Of a stretch of 27,687 nt of DNA, positions 20,024-27,457 are shown in pieces; position 1 is the stretch's first letter; the number at the start of each line of letters is the position of its first letter. The DNA lies in the IMG/VR virus record IMGVR_UViG_3300028400_000026, positions 1 to 27,687 of that record. One strand, written 5' to 3'. The translations under genes and the position numbers were made by a program. This DNA comes from a virus. The notes beneath the pieces are model-generated. The model had not been told where the DNA came from, ran no database searches, and saw nothing but the letters and a program-made list of their open reading frames with translations.

Positions 20024-20692
20024 CTACACTTTGCTTATTTTTGATAATAATTTATCAATTTTCTCTGAAATATTTTTCAGTTCGATCTCTTCAGCATCTC
20101 GCTGTTTGATCTGTGCAAGTATCACCTTGCTTTGTTTATTTGAAACACTCGCAACATCGCGCAGGAGTTTTTCAAAATACTTGGGCTTGACCGATGTTTG
20201 ATTTGCTATATCGCATTTAATCTTATCGATCAAAGCTAATGAGTTAGCAGGAAGTTGGACAATGGAGATTTCATATAACTCAATGTCTTTTAATAGGTAT
20301 GTTCCATCTCCAAGTGATTCGTAATCATTCAATTTATATCCAATACTTAAACTTCCAACTGATCCTGCTTTTAAAAACTTGACAATATCTTCTACTCGAT
20401 CTACACCACCTATCAGTACTCCAGTTACTTTTAATCCGTAATCATCAGTTTCGAGTTCTTCCCAATGCCCAATAACATTTTCCCAGTTATGGTTGAATAG
20501 CATCGGCAATGGTGATTGCTTTGTTTCCCATTGTTTTAATGTGTTATCGAATGCTTTTTTGTCGATTATGTCCCCATATGAATCTGGCTGATCATGAAAA
20601 GTGCTGGCATACCCAGTTATTCGATAATTGCCATCTTCTGTTACTTCTACATCGACTTTGCTTACATTTAATTTAGATTTTATTTGTTTCAT
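20024..20692 (-). CDS. Prohead protease (HK97 family)
   Basis: 222 residues. The catalytic pattern of the U35/herpes-like fold is present: His68 in PMLFNHNW and Ser116 in GSLSIGY, with an acidic strand (IELYEISIV) after it. YASTFHDQPDSYGDII near the start is also typical. The C-terminal 60 residues form a charged coiled coil that may act as a scaffold and be removed. There is no Shine-Dalgarno; AATAAATA lies 14 nt before the ATG at 20692 and includes the stop of the portal gene. It cleaves the capsid delta domain during head maturation. Confidence 0.92.
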   Translation of the reverse strand: MKQIKSKLNVSKVDVEVTEDGNYRITGYASTFHDQPDSYGDIIDKKAFDNTLKQWETKQSPLPMLFNHNWENVIGHWEELETDDYGLKVTGVLIGGVDRVEDIVKFLKAGSVGSLSIGYKLNDYESLGDGTYLLKDIELYEISIVQLPANSLALIDKIKCDIANQTSVKPKYFEKLLRDVASVSNKQSKVILAQIKQRDAEEIELKNISEKIDKLLSKISKV

Positions 20693-20697
20693 CGCTT

Positions 20698-21894
20698 TTA
20701 TTTATTATTTTCGTTGTCAATATCTGCCTGTGGTTCACTGTTTGTTTCTTTTGCTGTCTCAATAAATGCATTGTTCAGCGGATATAAATGAAAATCCCCG
20801 TTTTCAATTGGCTCTAAATTCTCGAGCTCTCTTATTTCATTAACGGATCTGATCCCATTTAATATCTGCTTCTGATATGCCTCAAACTTGCTTGCCGTAT
20901 CAGCTCGCATCAATGTATTCCATTCAAATTCAAGATAGATATCAGGCTCATTAATTAGAAATGTGTTAATTGTGCTTTCAATAGTTCTTACAATTGGCAT
21001 CATCGTGAAACTTTGAAATTCAATTCCCAATGCCTCAATTGAGTTATACGATGTACCTTCGTATGATTGAATAAGATGTGCTGGGAGATTAAAGATTCTT
21101 GCGATTTCAATCACTTGTTTTTGTTTTAATTCTGTTACCTGGCTTTCTCTTAATGAGCTATCAAGCTTCTGGTACTTGTTAATTCCTTCAACTAGTGGTA
21201 TGCCATGACGCGATAATGCTTTTTGAAGTGTTTTTGCAAGATCATTGAAAACGCCTTCTCGTGTTATCACCTGGTCGATCATGAATATTCCAGATGCCCT
21301 TGCTCCTGATTCAAAGAATTGTTTTGAATATTGCTCAAGGCTTAGATATAACTCAATCGGTTGTCTTGCCTGTTTCCACGTGGGTTCTACTGTCAATCCA
21401 TCTGATGATGTTCCTTTGAAACGGAGAATATCATTTGGATCAACTTCAATTCCCCTAAATCGATATGTCACTGAAAAATCATTGTGGACATCGACTGAAA
21501 CTTCATCAGTTGCAAGTGGGATTAACTCAACGACACGTGTTCCAGCTCGAACTACTCGGACAAATGCTTCGTTGTGATGCAATAAATTGAAAACAATAGT
21601 TTTGAAGAAATCTTGCGAAGTTTGAAATGCGTTTGGCTTTGTGATTAATTTAGAAAGAGGATGATTTGGCTCTTTTTGCCTAATCGAATTAGGACGTTTC
21701 TTGTAAATCGAAGCTGATAAAACACCAATGCTCTCAGTTATAATGTTTATCGCTGATCGATACGGGACGCATTTTAATGCTGTTCTCGCATTTACGTTGA
21801 CAGTATTAGTCGATGTTAAATCTGCAACAATATCTAATGTGCTTGCTGATTTAGTCGATAATTTTTGTTTTTTGAATTTGCTGAATAATCCCAT
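20698..21894 (-). CDS. Portal protein (HK97 family)
   Basis: 398 residues, a usual length for HK97-type portals. Characteristic segments are VDPNDILRFKGTSSDGLTVEPTWKQARQPIELYLSLEQY, then LKQKQVIEIARIFNLPAHLIQSYEGTSYNSIEALGIEFQSFTMMPIV, and near the end FEAYQKQILNGIRSVNEIRELENLEPIENGD. The dodecameric portal is the DNA gate at one head vertex. No Shine-Dalgarno is present; CATAAATA begins 15 nt before the ATG at 21894. The gene lies between terminase and protease. Confidence 0.95.
   Translation of the reverse strand: MGLFSKFKKQKLSTKSASTLDIVADLTSTNTVNVNARTALKCVPYRSAINIITESIGVLSASIYKKRPNSIRQKEPNHPLSKLITKPNAFQTSQDFFKTIVFNLLHHNEAFVRVVRAGTRVVELIPLATDEVSVDVHNDFSVTYRFRGIEVDPNDILRFKGTSSDGLTVEPTWKQARQPIELYLSLEQYSKQFFESGARASGIFMIDQVITREGVFNDLAKTLQKALSRHGIPLVEGINKYQKLDSSLRESQVTELKQKQVIEIARIFNLPAHLIQSYEGTSYNSIEALGIEFQSFTMMPIVRTIESTINTFLINEPDIYLEFEWNTLMRADTASKFEAYQKQILNGIRSVNEIRELENLEPIENGDFHLYPLNNAFIETAKETNSEPQADIDNENNK
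20699..20706 (-). promoter_or_regulatory. AATAAATA octamer at fixed distance from the protease start
   Basis: AATAAATA starts at 20706, 14 nt before the A of the ATG at 20692. It overlaps the final codons and TAA of the portal gene. The intervening bases (AAGCG) hold no Shine-Dalgarno. Confidence 0.4.
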
Positions 21895-21901
21895 ATATGT
21901 T

Positions 21902-21909
21902 TATTTATG
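21902..21909 (-). promoter_or_regulatory. CATAAATA octamer at fixed distance from the portal start
   Basis: CATAAATA begins at 21909, 15 nt before the A of the portal ATG, just after the terminase stop. The surrounding 16 bases GAATCATAAATAAACA are identical to those before the gene that starts at 25215. No Shine-Dalgarno is seen. Confidence 0.5.
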
Positions 21910-21911
21910 AT

Positions 21912-23615
21912 TCAGTTCTTAAATACATAGTTGTCCCATATATTTTCCTGTTCTCTTTCTGCTGATCTTAGATATCCCCCCATTGCCATTAACAATGCTA
22001 CTACTGAATCTATCTTTTGATGCGGAGATACTTTAGTTGGTCGTAACAAGTTATCAGCATTGCGATGTGCAACTACATTTTGAAATTGCCACGTGAGAAG
22101 TTTGCTATTTGAAATAATTATGTTTTGTTCATTGACCAACGATGCAAGTTCTTGCATTGCAACGTTATAACTTCGATGGTTTTGATAATGTTTGTATGCG
22201 CTAAACCCGCGTTTTTTCAGCATTTGTGCGAAATGTTCTAAACTAAATGGGTCATAAAATACACTTTGAATGTCAATAATATCTTTCAGTTTTGTAAGGT
22301 ACTCGAGTATCTGGTCGAAATCTGTTGCGACTTCACCGCATTGCTCAATTAAACCCGCGTCACGATATTCAATAAATCTCATGTCTGATTCAATTGCTTG
22401 TTTATTGAGAAACACTTTATCAATCATTACAGCTGGTCTTTCTTCAGTTGCTGGGAAGAATATTCCAATTGAAGCGAAGTCATTACGTGTTGCTATATCA
22501 ACTCCTATTATTGCTGTTTCACCCCTAAAATCTTCTATGTTGATTTCTTGTTGAACACGTACAAGTTTTTCTATTGGGATGTAAACTGAACTTGAAGATG
22601 CCCAAACATTCAATCTTTTTGTTAAGAAATTCGGTCGTTCTGTATTGGTGTTCAGTGCCTGAGTTGCAAGATTCTTCATATCCTGAACATAACAAGAAAC
22701 ACCTAGATTGGGATTTGCTTTGTACCAAAGTGATTGATCAGTTAGCAATTTAACTTCATCTGCTAAATCTTCAGGATCAAGTGTATATGCAAGAAAAAAT
22801 ATCGAATCATCTTCTATCTCATTATTGACAATCCGTTTGCCGTATTCGTAAAGTTGAAATGCAACGGATGTTCTACTAAATCCTGCTGTCGTAATTGCGA
22901 ACACAAGTGGTTCTGCCCTAGCCCCAGTCGAAGTAATCAATGAATCGTACATTGCACGATGTTCAATAAGATGTACCTCATCGAATATAACGAAACTTGA
23001 ACTTATCCCATCTGTGCTTTGCCCATGCGTGTCTTTGGACAATGCTTTAAAGTAACTGCCTGATTTCTCTTGATGGATGCGATACGTGTTGTATGTTAGG
23101 CCAAATGCTTTTGCTAAAGATGGGTCACTTATCAACATCTGGCGAGATACATCCCATGTTAGCTTTGCTGCATCTCTTTTTACTGATACTGAATAAACTT
23201 GTGATGCGCCATCACGTGGATCAATGAGATGATAAAGAGCTAATCCTGAAAGAAGAAAAGATTTGCCGTTTTTACGAGGTAAGAATAATTGTGCTTTAGT
23301 GAAACGACGAAAGTTTGTATCTTTATGAACCCATCCATACAAAACTGAGATCATTGCGATCTGCCAGTTCTCTAATATGAATTTCTTGCCAGCTAATGCG
23401 CCTGATATATGGGGAAGAAGTTCAAGAAAACGAATTACTTCGGTTGCCCTCTTGATATCAAACTTATATTCAAACTGTGCTGTCTTTGATTTTTCTAAAT
23501 CTTTTCTGTGACGAATGTAAGTACGTTTTACTAGATCACATACTGCAACTTTGCCACTTAGAATATCATCGATATATTGATCTGTTATTTTTTGTACTTC
23601 ATTTGTCGATCTCAA
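21912..23615 (-). CDS. terL: Large terminase subunit
   Basis: About 567 residues from a TTG at 23615, chosen because AGGAG lies five bases upstream; an open frame continues a further eight codons to another TTG at 23639. Walker A is PRKNGKS (about residues 113-119 from this start) and Walker B is FVIFDE (about 208-213). The nuclease domain starts at GVDIATRNDFASIG, whose Asp (about 373) is the first metal ligand, with FYDPFSLEHF and DSVVALLMAMGG following. This is the ATP-driven DNA-packaging motor and headful/cos nuclease of the HK97-like class. It is preceded by the HNH gene, which overlaps the open frame above the TTG. Confidence 0.95.
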   Translation of the reverse strand: MRSTNEVQKITDQYIDDILSGKVAVCDLVKRTYIRHRKDLEKSKTAQFEYKFDIKRATEVIRFLELLPHISGALAGKKFILENWQIAMISVLYGWVHKDTNFRRFTKAQLFLPRKNGKSFLLSGLALYHLIDPRDGASQVYSVSVKRDAAKLTWDVSRQMLISDPSLAKAFGLTYNTYRIHQEKSGSYFKALSKDTHGQSTDGISSSFVIFDEVHLIEHRAMYDSLITSTGARAEPLVFAITTAGFSRTSVAFQLYEYGKRIVNNEIEDDSIFFLAYTLDPEDLADEVKLLTDQSLWYKANPNLGVSCYVQDMKNLATQALNTNTERPNFLTKRLNVWASSSSVYIPIEKLVRVQQEINIEDFRGETAIIGVDIATRNDFASIGIFFPATEERPAVMIDKVFLNKQAIESDMRFIEYRDAGLIEQCGEVATDFDQILEYLTKLKDIIDIQSVFYDPFSLEHFAQMLKKRGFSAYKHYQNHRSYNVAMQELASLVNEQNIIISNSKLLTWQFQNVVAHRNADNLLRPTKVSPHQKIDSVVALLMAMGGYLRSAEREQENIWDNYVFKN

Positions 23616-23623
23616 ACCTGCTC

Positions 23624-23923
23624 CTAAACACAAACCCAACTTGTTGTTGATGGGTGTTTGTCTTTTGTTCTGTTCTTTTTATGTTCCAATCTTGTCTTTT
23701 CTATATGACATTCACTGCATAATAGCTGGAGATTATTTATATCCCACGGATGACCGTTTTCAGCTAATGCAATAATATGGTCAACTTCGTTACCTGTTTT
23801 ATACTTGCCATTTTTCAGGCAGTTTTGGCATAATCCCTTGTCACGTTGAAGTACAGCTTTGCGAAGTTGTTGCCAACGTCGAGTTGCGTATATTTCCCGG
23901 TTGTAAAGTTTGTTACTGTTCAT
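23624..23923 (-). CDS. HNH endonuclease next to the terminase
   Basis: 99 residues with a complete zinc-bound HNH motif: Cys32-x2-Cys35, Asp48-His49 (EVDHIIALA), Asn64 region (WDINNLQLLC), and Cys69-x2-Cys72-His73. N-terminal YATRRWQQLRKAVLQRD is the usual start of this group. Such HNH proteins are encoded beside terminases in cos phages such as HK97 and are needed for cutting at packaging sites together with the terminase. The ATG overlaps the stop of the small terminase gene as ATGA. Confidence 0.9.
   Translation of the reverse strand: MNSNKLYNREIYATRRWQQLRKAVLQRDKGLCQNCLKNGKYKTGNEVDHIIALAENGHPWDINNLQLLCSECHIEKTRLEHKKNRTKDKHPSTTSWVCV
23734..23741 (-). promoter_or_regulatory. TATAAATA octamer inside the HNH gene
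   Basis: A perfect TATAAATA is read on the minus strand at 23741-23734, within HNH codons for DINN and about 119-126 nt before the terminase TTG. It could be an internal late-type promoter for the large terminase or a chance match fixed by the conserved protein motif. Confidence 0.2.
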
Positions 23924-24315
23924 CCGTCGAAATTGAATATACTGAGATATTCAAGCGCTGCATCATCTTGCTCTGTATCAACTCCAATAATATTGTTACG
24001 CGATCGTATGCTTCCCCCAAAGTTGTCACTGAGTTTTATAAGCTGTTGAAGTGCTCCTGTTGTCATAGATGATGGATTATCACGATACTTGAATAGTAAA
24101 TTACAAAATATTTCTAATTGAAAACGATCAGTGTTTTGAAAAGCATCATCTGGATATACGCCAATAACTTCGTTCCATATTATTTTAAGATCAGCATTGA
24201 AATGTGCTGGTGGTGTTCTATCGAATTTATCTTGATCAAGTACAAACTTCTTTTTTGGGGACTTTTTGTCGTCCCTTCCACCAGTAACTTCGGTTCTATT
24301 GATATTCTTCTTCAT
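23920..24315 (-). CDS. terS: Small terminase subunit (P27-like)
   Basis: 131 residues. The core (PPAHFNADLKIIWNEVIGVYPDDAFQNTDRFQLEIFCNLLFKYRDNPSSMTTGALQQLIKLSDNFGGS) has the usual P27-family small terminase pattern, including a basic N-terminal tail and a helical DNA-binding part. The protein recognises the packaging site and stimulates the large subunit. Both ends overlap neighbouring genes by ATGA, so HNH and the membrane gene upstream are translated in sequence. No Shine-Dalgarno is obvious. Confidence 0.85.
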   Translation of the reverse strand: MKKNINRTEVTGGRDDKKSPKKKFVLDQDKFDRTPPAHFNADLKIIWNEVIGVYPDDAFQNTDRFQLEIFCNLLFKYRDNPSSMTTGALQQLIKLSDNFGGSIRSRNNIIGVDTEQDDAALEYLSIFNFDG

Positions 24316-24566
24316 ATTTTTGCTGGTGGGTTTTGGCGTGCGGCATCAAAAGAAAAGTGTTGAAAGTGTATCTCAGTAATTGGGTTTTCGAATTTTGAGG
24401 CGGGTATATGTGGTTGATTGTCTTGTCCGCTCGCTGTGTTGTTCCCATTGCCACTCTTGATATTGTGCAACCTGATCGCGCTTGAGATAAATGCTATCCA
24501 AATCACTAACGTTGCTGCTCCTATTATCGTTCTCATATGTGTCCAATGGTGATACTCATCTTTCAT
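24312..24566 (-). CDS. Single-span membrane protein of the lysis-type cluster
   Basis: 84 residues from the ATG at 24566, which overlaps the preceding stop as ATGA and has TAGGAG upstream. One N-terminal membrane helix (RTIIGAATLVIWIAFISSAI, about residues 12-31) is followed by a polar tail rich in Asn, Pro and Gln. This shape fits an inner-membrane spanin subunit or other accessory lysis protein; no lipobox or second spanin gene is visible, so the assignment is tentative. Confidence 0.55.
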   Translation of the reverse strand: MKDEYHHWTHMRTIIGAATLVIWIAFISSAIRLHNIKSGNGNNTASGQDNQPHIPASKFENPITEIHFQHFSFDAARQNPPAKI

Positions 24567-24982
24567 AGATGTGCTCCTATGTATGTTCCTACCCCCGTTG
24601 CCATTGCTAATCCAATTATCGAAATAATCCATTTGAGTGGCGTGCTAATTAACAAATAGTTTTTGTCCGATGTATTACATATCTGAGTTACTTCTTGCAG
24701 TGACTTCTTGCATTGATTGAATTCGTTGATGTAATTATTGAGATCATTTTCAAGAAGTTTCATGTTCTGTTGTAACTGGTTGCACTTCTCAGCTAGTCCA
24801 GTATGAATAGACATCGTTGATGTAACTGTTGTGATCTGAAGTACAAGTTCTTTCAATTCGTTTTTGATGTTTGACATCTCATCAACGAGGCGTTCATTGA
24901 TCAAAACGATATTGTCATAATGGACCTCGAGCTTAGCTAACCTCGTATCATGTGAATGTAATTTGTCCTCAGCGTCTTGCAT
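24563..24982 (-). CDS. Coiled-coil protein with C-terminal membrane helix
   Basis: About 139 residues. The ATG at 24982 shares one base with the preceding stop (TGATG) and has GAAGG upstream; a GTG one codon earlier is also possible. Residues 1-105 form a continuous coiled coil (LAKLEVHYDNIVLINERL, then EMSNIKNELKELVLQI and further). A C-terminal membrane span (WIISIIGLAMATGVGTYIGAHL) follows. The layout resembles tail-anchored haemolysin XhlA-like or spanin-like lysis proteins. It sits among other membrane genes just before the terminase. Confidence 0.58.
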   Translation of the reverse strand: MQDAEDKLHSHDTRLAKLEVHYDNIVLINERLVDEMSNIKNELKELVLQITTVTSTMSIHTGLAEKCNQLQQNMKLLENDLNNYINEFNQCKKSLQEVTQICNTSDKNYLLISTPLKWIISIIGLAMATGVGTYIGAHL

Positions 24983-25215
24983 CACTTAACCTTCAAGTTT
25001 GTGACAATTGCCTCTAGTGCCAAGTTGATTAAATGCTCACGTATTTGAGGATATGTTGCTTTCACTTTAGCAGTTACGTGTTTACGCTTTTGTTCGTTGG
25101 GAATATCTTTGTTCTGATATTCAGTAACGAGCACTTGAATGAAATCAAACACCTGTTTCGACACGATTTGTTTTATAAGTTTAAGTAAAATTGTTAATAA
25201 TATTTTTGTAATCAT
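24982..25215 (-). CDS. Small membrane-associated protein of the lysis-type cluster
   Basis: 77 residues with an N-terminal hydrophobic helix (ITKILLTILLKLIKQIV) and a helical, charged C-terminal part (PNEQKRKHVTAKVKATYPQIREHLINLALEAIV). The C-terminal pattern resembles that of LL-H-type phage holins and related proteins, but it is only a resemblance. No Shine-Dalgarno is present; CATAAATA begins 13 nt before the ATG at 25215. It is followed by the coiled-coil membrane protein with a one-base overlap. Confidence 0.55.
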   Translation of the reverse strand: MITKILLTILLKLIKQIVSKQVFDFIQVLVTEYQNKDIPNEQKRKHVTAKVKATYPQIREHLINLALEAIVTNLKVK

Positions 25216-25220
25216 GTGTT

Positions 25221-25228
25221 TATTTATG
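25221..25228 (-). promoter_or_regulatory. CATAAATA octamer at fixed distance from the 25215 start
   Basis: CATAAATA begins at 25228, 13 nt before the A of the ATG at 25215, and fills most of the 16-nt gap to the preceding stop. The 16-mer GAATCATAAATAAACA is shared exactly with the portal leader. Confidence 0.5.
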
Positions 25229-25231
25229 ATT

Positions 25232-25471
25232 CTATTGATCTATTTTTGATCTATATTGAACACCACTGTTCGTATAAAACCGGAATATAATAGGAATCGT
25301 TGAGAATGCAATACTAATGAAAGTTGTTTGGGACGCTGATAGATCGTTTAGTGATATCGCCCAAAAAACAATTTTCGTTAATAAGTAGCAATACCAAACT
25401 ATGATTAGTCTTGGAACGATTCTGTATAGGTTCAGCTTGTGGTAAAGTGGGATAGTCTTTCTTGTTATCAT
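25232..25471 (-). CDS. Putative holin with two membrane helices
   Basis: 79 residues with two hydrophobic helices: LIIVWYCYLLTKIVFWAI and FISIAFSTIPIIFRFY, separated by a short polar loop (SLNDLSASQT). The pattern Pro-Arg-Leu before helix one and FYTNSG after helix two is like a small holin group common beside phage terminase genes. It would form holes in the inner membrane at lysis. No endolysin gene is visible in this window. The ATG at 25471 lacks a Shine-Dalgarno; TCTAAATA begins 14 nt upstream. Confidence 0.65.
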   Translation of the reverse strand: MITRKTIPLYHKLNLYRIVPRLIIVWYCYLLTKIVFWAISLNDLSASQTTFISIAFSTIPIIFRFYTNSGVQYRSKIDQ

Positions 25472-25477
25472 TGTTGA

Positions 25478-25485
25478 TATTTAGA
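25478..25485 (-). promoter_or_regulatory. TCTAAATA octamer at fixed distance from the holin start
   Basis: TCTAAATA begins at 25485, 14 nt before the A of the ATG at 25471. It differs from TATAAATA at one position. It is the first motif of the minus-strand late block, in the 80-bp gap between divergent genes. Confidence 0.4.
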
Positions 25486-25551
25486 AAAACCGTTGCTGTG
25501 ATATGTATTTTGTTTTGTAAAATTAAGTTTTGAAAATTAAAGAGAGATATT

Positions 25552-26406
25552 ATGATAAAGAACAATATTATGATATATGATTGTGGAGATGATAATTATA
25601 AAACATTTGTTAATAACATACATCGTTTGATTAACATATTAAACCTCAACCCCAATGATTTTGTTGAATGTTATAGTCAGGTTCGATTTGATAATAATCG
25701 CTGGAATAAGCCATTATTCAAGTTAGGTGAGGTTAATATATTTGGTTTAAAAACAAAACGAAAATTAGATAATGGTTGGAAACCGTTATCTACTAAGAAC
25801 TTTAAGAAGATGGTTGTGGACAAAGTTAATATCTATGGCGAAACTTTAGCCCAAAACAGCTCTCAACCGCTAACTATAGAACTTCCTAGAGTAATTAGAT
25901 CGCTTAGTGTGAGAGATTGTAAGTGTCTAATGGATTTAAAATGTGATTATATTAACAAATTAAGTATCCATAATTGTTCGTCTTTAACAATTGCTGAATG
26001 GCCGTTGGGCTTACAATGGATATCATTATTTGGTTATAATAATATCTTATTTGATTACTTTCCCAATGAATTACGTGATCTTCATATATCTATTAGTATT
26101 GATCAGTTGGATTTTTTATATGCTTGTATAGATAAACTTAACAAATGTGACAAATGTGATAGATTAACAATATGGTTAGAAAGGGGTGAGGAAAAGGTAG
26201 ATGCATACAAGAATATAATGATAAAGCCTACGTTTTTAAAAAATGACAACATCCAGAATGTTACAATATGCATGCAAAGTCTAAAACGGAACGGGGTTCT
26301 TGAAGTAATATCTCCCCCTATTGAGAATTATAGACCTCTGACAAGTATGACTCAAATGTTTGAATATATGACATATATAAAAAACCAAATCAATGAGTTA
26401 ATATAA
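25552..26406 (+). CDS. Leucine-rich-repeat-like accessory protein
   Basis: 284 residues, with AGAGAG before the ATG. Residues about 105-185 show consecutive units of about 20 residues of the form LPxxIxxLxVxxCxxL: LPRVIRSLSVRDCKCLMDL, INKLSIHNCSSLTIAEWP, LQWISLFGYNNILFDYFPNE, and LRDLHISI. This is the spacing of leucine-rich repeats, which usually bind other proteins. The flanks have no known motif. The gene is more AT-rich than the structural genes and points the opposite way to the neighbouring holin. It looks like an acquired accessory gene, perhaps acting on host proteins; that is inference. A weak promoter, TTGCTG-17-TGTAAA, lies at 25493-25521. Confidence 0.65.
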   Translation: MIKNNIMIYDCGDDNYKTFVNNIHRLINILNLNPNDFVECYSQVRFDNNRWNKPLFKLGEVNIFGLKTKRKLDNGWKPLSTKNFKKMVVDKVNIYGETLAQNSSQPLTIELPRVIRSLSVRDCKCLMDLKCDYINKLSIHNCSSLTIAEWPLGLQWISLFGYNNILFDYFPNELRDLHISISIDQLDFLYACIDKLNKCDKCDRLTIWLERGEEKVDAYKNIMIKPTFLKNDNIQNVTICMQSLKRNGVLEVISPPIENYRPLTSMTQMFEYMTYIKNQINELI

Positions 26407-26418
26407 AACACCATTTTG

Positions 26419-26426
26419 GATAAATA
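26419..26426 (+). promoter_or_regulatory. GATAAATA octamer at fixed distance from the resolvase ATG
   Basis: GATAAATA begins at 26419, 13 nt before the A of the ATG at 26432. The same spacing at eight other starts supports this ATG as the intended start of the resolvase even though the frame breaks at the next base. Confidence 0.45.
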
Positions 26427-26431
26427 CCCCA

Positions 26432-26897
26432 ATGTAACAAAACAAAAATAATTGGGATCGACCTTTCATTAACCTCGACTGGATTAGTTTGTTTGTTGAA
26501 TTCCAACCTCATCGATTTCAAGATTATCAGCTCAAATGCGAAAGACAGTGACTACGAAAGATTAATAGATATCAACAGTCAGGTTATCAACTTTATTAAT
26601 ACCCACAATCCATCACTAATTGTGATCGAAGGTCTAGCATTTAGATCAGTTGGATCGAAAGCTAAGACATTAGCTGGATTGCATTATATCGTTGCATGTG
26701 AGCTGATTAGCCTGCAATACGAAGTGAAAATTGTGTATCCATCAACACTAAAGAAATATGCAACTGGTCGTGGCAATGCAAACAAACAAGAGATGGAGCA
26801 TTGCACCCCAAGTGAGATATTAGATCAATTTAAATGCAAGAAAATCGACGACTTGGTCGATGCATATTGGCTGGCAAAAATAGGGGAGCGACCTTAA
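26432..26897 (+). CDS. RuvC-like Holliday junction resolvase, start disrupted
   Basis: The frame encodes (N)KTKIIGIDLSLTSTGLV, then LIVIEGLAF, a basic stretch with STLKKYATGRGNANKQEM, and IDDLVDAYWLA. These supply the four acidic residues of the RNase H-like RuvC/poxvirus A22 resolvase fold. The enzyme would cut branched DNA before packaging. The frame is open from 26424 but has no usual start before TTG 26493, which would lose the first catalytic Asp. An ATG at 26432 is followed by an extra T; without it the protein reads MNKTKIIGIDLS. So either one base was inserted (biological or error) or a rare start such as ATA or ATT is used. The translated part without doubt is 26436-26897. Confidence 0.75.
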
Positions 26898-26910
26898 TTA
26901 GATCACTCCC
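26884..26910. terminator. Possible terminator at the end of the resolvase gene
   Basis: GGGAGCGACC (26884-26893) and GATCACTCCC (26901-26910) pair at eight of ten positions around loop TTAATTA and overlap the resolvase stop. AATTT follows on the plus strand. The gene on the other strand ends at 26984, so it could serve both directions weakly. Confidence 0.4.
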
Positions 26911-26983
26911 AATTTGCACCTCCATGTGCTTGTTGACTTTTCTTCTACAAGTTCCTTCTTCTCATCGTGTCCTAGTTCCGTTT

Positions 26984-27397
26984 TTAGTCGAGTTTGTACT
27001 TTTTCTTGATATTATAATAATAAGTTGATGCTCCTGCTTGGGTTAGTCCAGCCTCATTCATCAGCATTTCGATGATTTCTTTTCTTGTTTTCTCGCCATA
27101 AAACTTGGTCATCAAGTCGATTGCGATATCCATTTTTGTAACGTTTGTCTCTTTATCAGTTTTCTTTGCAATTTTCTTCTTGGTCACTTTCTTTGTTTCG
27201 ACTTTGGGCAATTTCTTGTATTTGTAATATTGCCAAACTTGGTCTGCTGCCTTTGTCTCATCTGATACGATAATGTCCTCGAGAAGTTGGAGTGTGGTCT
27301 CTACTACATCTGATTTCTTTGCCTTTGATCCAATTTGCTGTTTGACAGCATCGGTGAGTTCAACGATTTGGTCGTTTGTAAGATCAGTCTTGGGCAT
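26984..27397 (-). CDS. Protein with C-terminal 'LTxAGASTYY' domain
   Basis: 137 residues from the ATG at 27397, chosen for GAGGTGA upstream; an open frame continues above it through a hairpin. The N-terminal 75 residues look helical (LTNDQIVELTDAVKQQIGSKAKKSDVVETTLQLLEDIIV). A Lys/Thr-rich linker follows (about 80-95). The last 45 residues (KMDIAIDLMTKFYGEKTRKEIIEMLMNEAGLTQAGASTYYYNI) are homologous to the end of the protein at 2895-3149. Similar AGA-TYY endings occur in other phage proteins as far as I recall, without a known function. It may be a small DNA-binding or regulatory module. Confidence 0.72.
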   Translation of the reverse strand: MPKTDLTNDQIVELTDAVKQQIGSKAKKSDVVETTLQLLEDIIVSDETKAADQVWQYYKYKKLPKVETKKVTKKKIAKKTDKETNVTKMDIAIDLMTKFYGEKTRKEIIEMLMNEAGLTQAGASTYYYNIKKKYKLD

Positions 27398-27457
27398 TTT
27401 GTTCACCTCGTGTTTGTTTGATTTGAAATAGGCTAATTGCTTAACCCATGACTGCAC

